Source: Chondrosia reniformis (Eukaryota; Porifera; Demospongiae; Chondrillida; Chondrillidae). Taken from it: a DNA stretch of 64,000 bases. The DNA lies in contig OX359195.1 in assembly GCA_947172415.1 (NCBI GenBank), positions 2,294,001-2,358,000 of the forward strand. The letters run 5' to 3'. The notes beneath the pieces were generated by a model that did no database searches, was not told where the DNA came from, and saw only the letters and a program-made list of their open reading frames with translations. Shown piece by piece: positions 56,801 through 64,000 of the stretch (position 1 is the stretch's first letter; the number at the start of each line of letters is the position of its first letter). A program made the translations under genes and the position numbers.

Positions 56801-59800
56801 TTTGTCAAAGGTTCATGGAGTATTGCAGTGATGCTGACATTATTGGTCTCAGTCCCCATCAGCTCAACAGTTTGGCGTACCTGATGACCATCAGCAGACA
56901 CATCAAAGAACTTTCAGTTTCATCTGATACATCTGATTCCTTTATTCAGCAAATATCTAGAAAAGTGACATATTTGGAAGAAGTCACAATTGACGGTGAG
57001 TTGATACTTTAAGTTGAGATGTGTGAACAGTGATTACGGTGTGTATTGATTGCTCCTAATACCTTGAGCTTGTGATTTTCTTTGAAGTGTAAATATTCAA
57101 CTTGATTGATGACAACTTTCCTTGTATAGTTTTTAGGGAGAGACAGCTAAAGCTAGAATATGCTCTACTTCAAGACTTTCTAAAGTTGCAAAGTTTACTA
57201 AATAAACTGACTTTACAAACAAAATGGGTATGTTTGCAGTCCAAGCCAGAAGTGTATTTTTATGGCTTTTTTAATTGTTTTTTTATGAATGTTTACCAAA
57301 CTTATATACTATATATAACTTTATGTAAGTTTTTATTACATGTATGTATGTATGTAAGTATATTACATGGTATATATACATTTTACATCTGTACAGTTGG
57401 AAGGAAATTATATTTCAGCGATGTCTGACATTGTTTCCTATCATTCAAAGAGACTTGAACACCTTGTAATGTATTTCAATAGTGAGTCATATCAACTGTG
57501 TATGTCAATGGAATGTAATAACTTCTTGTTAGTTTTGTGTGAATATCATTGAGAGTGATCATCTTAATATAGCCACATGTGACAGTCACTAGTGTGTGTA
57601 CATACTGCACAAGTCTGAGTCACTTGTGTTGTCATTCACTGCAGAAGTCATGAGTTGTGAAGTAGCTAACTTTAAATGATACCACAAACTATAGCCTTTC
57701 TTGTTGCTATGTAGATCATCAGAATGGGAAGGCAAGTGTACTAATGAGCTCAGTAGTTACTTGTCATCAGTTGAAATTTCTTAGTCTGGAGAGTATCAAC
57801 TTTACACACGAAGACACAAAGGTCTTACTTGATAACCTACCACAATTGGTTACCATGGAGATGAGGCAATGTGAATATGAAGGTGGTGATTTTGATGCCA
57901 GTGTCAATGTGAGTTGTGGAATACATACAAGTGTCAGAGATGCCAACCTTTAGAAACCAAAATCAGTGAGAAGACAAAATTTTTGCTTGCTTCGCTCCCA
58001 ACATACTTCATACTTTTATCAGTCATTCCCAATGATATTGCTTTCATGCATTCGTATACAGCTATAGAGTGCATGTGTGATGGTGTGGTGAGGTTTCTAT
58101 GTATAAAATTGAGGGGGTAGTGACTAAAGGTGTAAAAGTTACAAGTCAGAAATTGATCATTGAATAAGCTAAGTCAAAAAGTGCACTTAGTTAAGGGTAG
58201 GGCATTAATGCTTGCTGTGAGCTTGATTGTATTCTCTGGTGGCTTTTTTGGCTGCTGTAAGGAGCTCCTTTGTGGCTCAAACTTGTAAACTGAGGTATTC
58301 TGAGGTAATGCCATTTTGGTGGTTATTATGCTCCTCAGTGTTTCGTCTGGGTCTAGATTGGGTTGAAATGGGGTTTTATTCTTCCTGACCATAGAAAAAA
58401 CACTTTCCTCAGCTGCATTGTAGTGTGGAATTGTCAGTACTAGATGTGCCACCTTACTGAGATAATTTCAATTGGGGGCTTCCAATAGTGTTAACTCTGG
58501 TTGCAAGGTGTACCCAAACAGTATCCAGGGAATACAGGTGTGATGTTGCAGAATCATCCATGCATTGCAGCTTTTTTCCAAACATCTGCAGGTACATCAC
58601 TGTAGCTGGTAAGATAACAGCTCATCCTACAGCTTGTCTATTAAAGCTGGATCACTGTTGAAAGGTAGAATGGATGGATACCTGTCAACAAAGTACTCAA
58701 CTTGAGACAGTTCTGCTGATTTCCTCTGTGTAAAGTTTACGAACCTGGTATTCTTGAGAGTAGAAATTCAGCAGCAAGTGGCTTTTAGCATACTTGCAGA
58801 TCTCTCAACTTGGCAGTGAAGGCAAAATTTTGCTCCGTTCTAAGTCGCCAACAGCTGTGGTGTCATTTGCGTCAAATATATAAATAGATTATAATTATAT
58901 GCAAGTGTCATAGTAAGATGGCCGCTACGTAATGCAGAAAGTGATTATTTATTTTATGTGCTTATCACTGGTGTATACTTGAAAGTTACCCTCAGGCGAA
59001 GTAGCTAGCTAGTACCTTTTAAGTTTTAGGTGTATTGGCTAAGCTTTAGGTTGTAGAGTAGCAGAGCGTGTGAAAGGAAGACTTCGTCGTGAGATCGTGA
59101 GCATTTGCCTTAAATGGTGTGACACATGACAGAATCGTGAGTTGAGGGGTCTGTACTTGAGAGCTTCCACATAGAAGAGTCTGATACCACTGAATAACTG
59201 TCTGACCTTGTTCATGCCATGTCCATCATCAATGAGCTTCCTGAGTGCAGTCCTGGTTGTGAAGCCAATGTCCATCTGCTCGTTTGTTTTCTTGGCTAGG
59301 TCACTATCGTAGTCAATAGCCTGTGCTCCCATCACCTTTACTCTCTTGACATCCAGAAACCGGCAGCAAAGTTTCTTCAGGAAATCATGTAATAACTCAT
59401 GCACAATGGGAATTAGAGGGTTCTCCAGCTGCATAAATTTGTTCACTCTGACAAACTGTTGTAGTACTGCCTGATAGAAAAAGAGATGCACTCCTGTCAT
59501 GGGATCTTCAAACTACTTCCGTAGGTGTCTGAATCTTGGATTGCTCTCATCATTGATGAGGAATTAAGTAGCTCTTGAGGCCAACATACTTCTGTAATAT
59601 CCTGGTGACCACACTTTCCAGACTTAACCACCGTGCAGATACATATATTTAATCATCTGTGCATATGTGGTATTACAGAAAGTGCAAAATTCTTCCAGTT
59701 GCAACTTCCTTTTTTTGTTGACTTGTAAAGTCAATAATAAATGTCCACACATAAATCTTCAACATCAAAGTATGTTGCTCCAACACACGCATCCCCAGCT

Positions 59801-62800
59801 TTACAAGCAGTATTATGTATGATGTGGCAAAGGCAGCCATTGAAGAAGACAGCTGGGTTCTTCTCTAATTAATACCTTTGTCTTGACTGATTTCCTCTTT
59901 TCAAGGTTTACTGAAGTGTTGTCCACTCCAACAGTTGTCCCATGCAATGCCATACTGCTGCAGAGTCTCGTCCATTTTCCGGAAGATGTCTTCAGATGTT
60001 GATCCCCTAGTCATACACATGTCAAGCAGTTGAGTATACACCCCATCAGCAGTGAAAGTACGCACAGTTAATGGATTCATTTTCAGTAATTCCAAATCAT
60101 TAGGACCATCAATTAACTTGGATCTGAAATGTCCCCTCAATGCGTCATTAAAAATACATGTACTTTTAGTTCTCTTAGATGCATACCCTGCAGCAATCAT
60201 AGAATCTGGAAAAATCTTCTTGAAGAGGGGGCTCAGTTGGTCAGTGAAGACAAATGGAACATTGCCATGGACCAAGACTGCAGCAACTTTCATTTCTGCC
60301 CTTATGATCTGTGAATTGAGAATGTGTTGAGTATTATACCATGCAAACATTAGAGGCTACCATGTTAAATAGTAGTTTGTATGCATGGAATGATGCAGGG
60401 TGTTAATCAACACATGCCATATTGAGAGCCTTACCTTGTCAGTCAATGCATTGGTTGAGGGAAAGACAAGCTTTGGTTGTGTCGCAGCAAGTTTTGCTAA
60501 CTTGGTGTGTACTTGGGATTGAATGTGGCTACGTATATCAGCAGCTCCTTGACGGGCAATGCTCACTGTCTTGTCACACACATTGCACCTAACCTTACAG
60601 GGATCTCCAACCACGGCACTGATGAATGGCCATGTCTTTGTCCATTCCTTGTTGAAACTGGTCTTGTACTTAAAAGCACCCAAGTACTTCGACTATTTCT
60701 CACTGACTTCCTTTGTTTTGCAAAGCTGGTTGTCGCTTCATTGGGATCTGTGTCACAATCCGTATCATCAGACTGGGTGCCTGCACCGTCCACAGCAACA
60801 GGACCAGAATCAGTGCTGCTAGTGGTTGTGACGCCATGTTTAATCACTGGCCCGGTGTAGCAATCAATCGAATTTGGTGCACTGTACATGGTCAAATCGA
60901 ACAGATACTGATAACCATTTTCTGATGAAAATTCTTTAAAATTATTTTTACGGCAAAATTGAATACAAACAATTTTTTACTTAGAATACCTTATTGCCAA
61001 AATCGATTTTCTCTCATCGATTACGGTGACCGATTTCGTTGTATACACTATAACTAGTAAAAGTCGGGCGGATTAATTAATATAAGGAATTGCTATGCGA
61101 AGCTATGTAGAAGTACGGAGTGTTAGTGTACAATTTAAAGCTCTGGAATTTCCATGAGATTATTACACATGCCCGTGAGAATGTGGGAATGCTGTCAATT
61201 TAGTGAGACTCATGGAAAATACGTGAGCGTTGACATGTCTGAATCGTAAAGAACAGTAAAGCCTCTATACTAAAAAGCTAATATTTTAGTTGAGAAATGT
61301 TAATCTTAATGGACAGGTATTAACTCTATTAATAGTGAATATTGTATTTGGTTAGTGGTCACTTTATATTTGTTTAATTCCACTGAAATGTGGTCATTTC
61401 TATCCAGCTATATATCATGTATGTGACACAAACCAGTGAATGCAGCTATGGGACAATTCTATAATCAGCTGTAATCACTACATGTGATTGATTGTTGGTC
61501 ACATGAGATCTCACTGTATGACACTTGTGTGTAGTGTTAAGTGTGAATGTTGAGATATGTCTTTATGTGTAGTAATTCTCTACAGTGAATCCTCGGTTAT
61601 CCAAACCCCATTGGTCAAATGGCACAAAAATTTTGTTTGGATATGTGAAAAGTTCGGATAAGTGAAATACAATCATCCGCTTAGGCTTCACAGCACTAGT
61701 AGACTCCACCATCTTCGAGCAAAAAACGTTCGAACTGTGAGTGAAGTTCGACCGAAGTGAGAGCGTTAACTTCGGTCGACCTTCGCTCACACTTCGGTCG
61801 AACTTGGGCTAAACTTTGAATGGAAACGCCATTTCCGTACGTACAGTAATTGGGTAATCCACGTGTCACGTGCAAGGTAATTTTGTGATCCGGATAATCG
61901 AGGATCCGGATAATCAAGGTTCGGATAATCGAGGATTCACTGTATTTAGATAAGCAATTGTATATATTGTTATTCTCGAGTGATCCATCAACATCTTATA
62001 CTCTAGTGCATTAGGAGGCACCCCAGTCTGGAGGATGTGACATTTCGTTGTAGTGTGAATTTGATGAAAGTGTTCTTGTTTGGTACCAAAGATAAACTAA
62101 ACATGAAGAAAGTAAATGTTGACTTTGCTACATGCTCATGTAAGTGTATTGTTATCAAAATATTCAAGTCTATTGATCTTATATGAATGTTTTTATTCAT
62201 TTTGGGTGAATATTGTAGTGAAGTTGTTATAACTTGTTAACTTGTCAATATGAGGTCTAGTCCTGATAAGCTGGTGATGTGTGATTGTACGTAGTATATT
62301 TTGTAACTTTTGTAGATGCTGATAGTGTAGAGTTACTAGAATGTGTTGTGAGTTGTATGAAGAAAAGCTCACTAAAGACACTTTGTCTCAGGGGGATGGA
62401 AGGAGTGCCACAATGTTGTGAAATGTTTGACTGTCTCAGAAGCAGTGAAATAGAAGAGTTTGAGTTTGGACTGAAGTACAGAACTTCATTACCTGTGAGT
62501 GTGATGATGATATATAGAATATTATCTTCTCCTCTTTACTCTCCCAATTCACCACTCTGGCCCATACACACCTAACACTATATCTCCTCATAGCTATATA
62601 GCCCTGTGTCTTAATGTTATATAGCCTTCGTATGTGTATCTCAATTGAGTTCCAAGTGTATATAGACAGGATCTGTGAAAGACTGTGCAGAAGCTACTGA
62701 CTAGTATTGCTTCTCAAGTATATGGACATAACTAACTTATCTTTTGAAGGCTCACTTTGTTACTCCTGATAATGTGTAGCAGTCTTTATGGCTATCCCAT

Positions 62801-64000
62801 AGTTGGTCTAAATAATGTAATAACTGCATTGTTTATGAGTAAAGGTGTTCATTTGAGAAGAGTGATGTGTCTTGTGTGGTGCAAATTAGTTCAAATGGTC
62901 AATCCTTATGACCAGTCCAATCCATTTGATTATTAGAGAGTGCTCTGCTCATTCACTGTTCTCTCAGATCAACTGGTATGTAGAGACTGGAAGTGCTATC
63001 TCATTTCCATGTAGTTATTCCATCCACACAATGTTTACATCATGTCAGCTAACCTTGTTCTGTGCAGAAGACATTTTATTGTTATATCCATGTACTGAAT
63101 TGTGACTTGATATTTCAGTTGACACATTTGTATGGTATATTCTCATGTGTATATCACATCTCTGTTATGTGTGGTGTATACAGGAAGGTCTCACTGATCT
63201 TGTTGAATGTGGAGTTGGACAGTGCAAGACACTCAGGAAGGTCACCATGGGAGCTGGAGGACGTCAAACACTGTCCTCCAGTATATTGAAGGGAGTGATC
63301 CAGAATCCTTTATTGGAACAAGTTTTTCTGTGGAATTGTGACTTTAAAGGTAGGTTTTATAGCTTTTATGTATAGAATGTATTGCCTATGGACTTTATAG
63401 GTTTCATCAACTATGAGGATCATGTACTCTATACAGTCATCTCAATAGAATGGTTGTGTTCAATATAGTGTTCCTTTCAAGTGATTAGTAGCCAATGCAT
63501 AGCTTCTCTCTACAACATTTCAAACTATTACATAAGCATTTAATATACATTTATTATTATAGTGTGTTAAAGTACTGTAATCTCATTGGTTCCTTCAACT
63601 GATAGGAAATGGATCATTACTAATGAAGGTACTACAAAGTGGATTGAAGAGTGTTACAATTGGTCACTCCTTTCTAGGAGACTGTTACAACATCACTCCG
63701 AGGGAGATTGCTAATGCTATTGGGTGTCTACGTGACAACACTTCATTGAAAGAACTCACTATCTGGACTAACACAGACCAGTCTGAGGTACACTTGACTG
63801 CCTATCACTAGTAAATGTTACTTTACTTAATATTACTTTTCCTTACTTATCAAAGGTATATATATGCAGTCTGCTTATTACAAAGTTTAGGTTTATTTGA
63901 CTAGCTTGTGCCAGTCTATGGCCTGTAGATTAAGTAATCACGTCATATTGTAGAACATGTATTTAATTGTTCTGGCTACACTTGTACAGAATATCCAGGA
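47836..64000 (+). CDS. NLR innate-immune receptor: CARD-CARD-NACHT-LRR, 3' end beyond window
   Basis: Exons: 47836-48145, 52200-52514, 54975-55039, 55357-56995, 57130-57227, 57397-57481, 57715-57908, 62007-62139, 62316-62494, 63184-63349, 63606-63787, and 63990 onward past the end. Phases agree at every junction. Exons 1 and 2 each encode one death-fold domain of CARD type (FLQKSLHPALEWCNVRRVAD and FIKETLYPVLKRCDVKRVSA; both share ADLRAANVIS/ADHLRAANVIS and EDANRFL). Exon 3 is a short linker. Exon 4 (546 codons) is the NACHT: Walker A LEGEPGIGKST (55621-55653), Walker B TLFIMDGYDEFPEE (55867-55908), FIITSRPRSS sensor. Later exons carry leucine-rich repeats (LKFLSLESINF, LKTLCLRGMEG, LEQVFLWNCDF, LKELTIWTN). 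By family it should be an intracellular sensor that oligomerises on ligand binding. Intron 7 (57909-62006) is swollen by transposons. Confidence 0.87.
48564..49149. mobile_element. Inverted-repeat element beside a (TA)n tract, NLR intron 1
   Basis: Arms of about 115 bp: ATCAAGTACTACGCAGTGCA at 48564 and its near reverse complement ending at 49149, continuing through TGACTCCCAAGATAAT and ATGCAAATGACTCCCAAAA. It sits next to a run of TA dinucleotides (48541-48564), consistent with insertion into a TA repeat. The 350-bp centre is non-coding. Confidence 0.75.
50445..51113. mobile_element. Degenerate pogo/Tigger-like element, NLR intron 1
   Basis: The left end CAGTGAAACTAGGTTATCTG and the right end reverse complement CAGTGGCACCTGGGTTATTC are imperfect terminal repeats, bordered by TA at 50443-50444 and 51114-51115. 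669 bp; any transposase has decayed beyond reading. Confidence 0.6.
51470..51730 (+). pseudogene. HIRAN-like repeat-associated protein fragment
   Basis: An 86-codon ORF with KDRFAVVVCLDGEIVGRFPA, FSSFLARE, ITATITGARV and GLEVPCCYTLTG. This resembles small HIRAN-like multicopy proteins of cnidarians and sponges that typically read KD(R/P)YAVAV...VVGH.PR...FL..GG.I.C.VTG.R...GGLEVPC. Assignment is by memory of that family pattern. It lies in sense orientation in intron 1 of the NLR gene, without the usual N-terminal part, so it is most likely a relic. Confidence 0.45.
52625..52775. repeat. Dispersed repeat, copy 3 (inverted), NLR intron 2
   Basis: Reverse complement of the repeats at 41345 and 43150: ACCATTTTCCTACATCC, CTGAAGAGAGCTTTGGATGA, CTTCTCCACTGGG, then CAGCTGTTTCTGGGAATTCC as at 43140. 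Confidence 0.55.
53636..54585. repeat. Direct duplication of ~350-400 bp, NLR intron 2
   Basis: CAATGAAAGTAAACAAATAT at 53636 and CAATGAAAGTAAACAATTAT at 54187 begin two copies sharing GTTTGTGACGCTTTGGTAAG, CCACTTATTATTCTAGGCTT and ACAAGGTCAGGTACAGTAAT. Copy A is interrupted at 53761-53954 by an inserted segment holding a TA tract and a palindrome; copy B lacks it. Confidence 0.7.
53842..53892. repeat. Perfect ~50-bp palindrome
   Basis: GGCACTTTTCCTACATATAA then TGGTCCACCA and the exact reverse complement. It can form a hairpin with a very short loop. It belongs to the segment inserted into repeat copy A. Confidence 0.75.
54691..54942 (-). pseudogene. Penelope-like reverse-transcriptase fragment
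   Basis: An 83-codon ORF contains the RT catalytic box YRYIDDLLCINN, then DIYPKEHILKK and SPFLDLDITI...FITKVYDNR. Order and wording fit the palm and thumb region of Penelope-like element RTs. The N-terminal RT and GIY-YIG endonuclease are not seen. It is antisense to the NLR gene, in its intron 2. Confidence 0.7.
58174..60895 (-). pseudogene. hAT-like transposase relic in NLR intron 7
   Basis: Four minus-strand pieces in transposase order. 60895-60357 in overlapping frames carries a BED-type zinc finger (VRCNVCDKTVSIA...DIRSHIQSQVH). 60350-59901 has FTDQLSPLFKKIFPDSMIAA, TFTADGVYTQLLDMCM and the DNCWSG stretch of the catalytic core. 59500-59039 has KVMGAQAIDYDSD and further core helices. 58452-58174 has HLVLTIPHYNAAEESVFSMV RKNKT, the hAT C-terminal dimerisation signature. 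Frameshifts separate the pieces and no terminal repeats were found, so the element is dead. The orientation is opposite to the NLR gene. Confidence 0.75.
61583..61942. mobile_element. 360-bp TA-target MITE, NLR intron 7
   Basis: Left end CAGTGAATCCTCGGTTATCC, right end GGTTCGGATAATCGAGGATT CACTG, with TA on both sides (61581-61582, 61943-61944). The right end carries extra near-repeats of CGGATAATCGAGG. Inside is a GTTCGACCGAAGT/ACTTCGGTCGAAC inverted repeat (61746-61803). It is in the same superfamily as the 342-bp MITEs at 8625 and 9377 but a different family. Confidence 0.85.

Overview
The window reads as animal nuclear DNA. It is AT-rich, genes are split by short GT-AG introns with phase-consistent exons, a Pol III-type tRNA sits in an intron, and several families of non-autonomous DNA transposons are present. 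A CARD-CARD-NACHT-LRR gene, lineage-specific 7TM genes and large extracellular LRR/Ig proteins, together with the compact AT-rich layout, suggest a demosponge (Amphimedon-like). That assignment is inference from gene content; no search was run.

Layout. Positions 1-8450 hold two tandem units and the start of a third. Each unit has a decayed 3' piece of the methionine-salvage gene mri1 (mtnA), and units 1 and 2 are followed on the minus strand by a two-exon 7TM receptor-like gene (broken in unit 1, 2826-4705; intact in unit 2, 6619-8394). Unit 3 carries two near-identical 342-bp MITEs, a foldback element and the intact mri1 (10796-13320, minus). mri1 is head-to-head with the V-ATPase subunit C gene, with 59 bp between start codons. 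This divergent pair lies in a ~6-kb direct duplication (about 11668-17859 and 20565-26288). Copy 1 keeps a whole mri1 and a 3'-truncated V-ATPase C; copy 2 keeps a 5' piece of mri1 and a whole ten-exon V-ATPase C (21569-27386) with tRNA-Leu(AAG) in intron 8. Between the copies lie an intronless membrane-anchored protein kinase (19138-20286, minus), a decayed second kinase copy and a HECT-domain tail.

Positions 27789-44608 (minus) are one 24-exon gene for a secreted protein of about 1,524 residues: signal peptide, LRRNT, LRRs, LRRCT, twelve Ig domains and a C-terminal cystine knot. I reconstructed every exon, and the summed coding length is an exact multiple of three. Positions 45471-46240 (plus) hold the last two exons of a Wee1/Myt1-type kinase with no visible 5' part. 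From 47836 to the window end (plus) runs an NLR gene with two death-fold (CARD-like) exons, a NACHT exon and eight LRR-type exons, continuing past the end. Its introns hold a hAT-like transposase relic, a Penelope-like reverse-transcriptase fragment, pogo/Tigger-like elements and other repeats.

No shared pathway links all these genes. mri1 (methionine salvage) and V-ATPase C (organelle acidification) share a 59-bp bidirectional promoter with a TCACGTGG E-box. The NLR is an intracellular immune sensor by family. The LRR-Ig-cystine-knot protein and the 7TM proteins are extracellular or surface proteins of unknown role.
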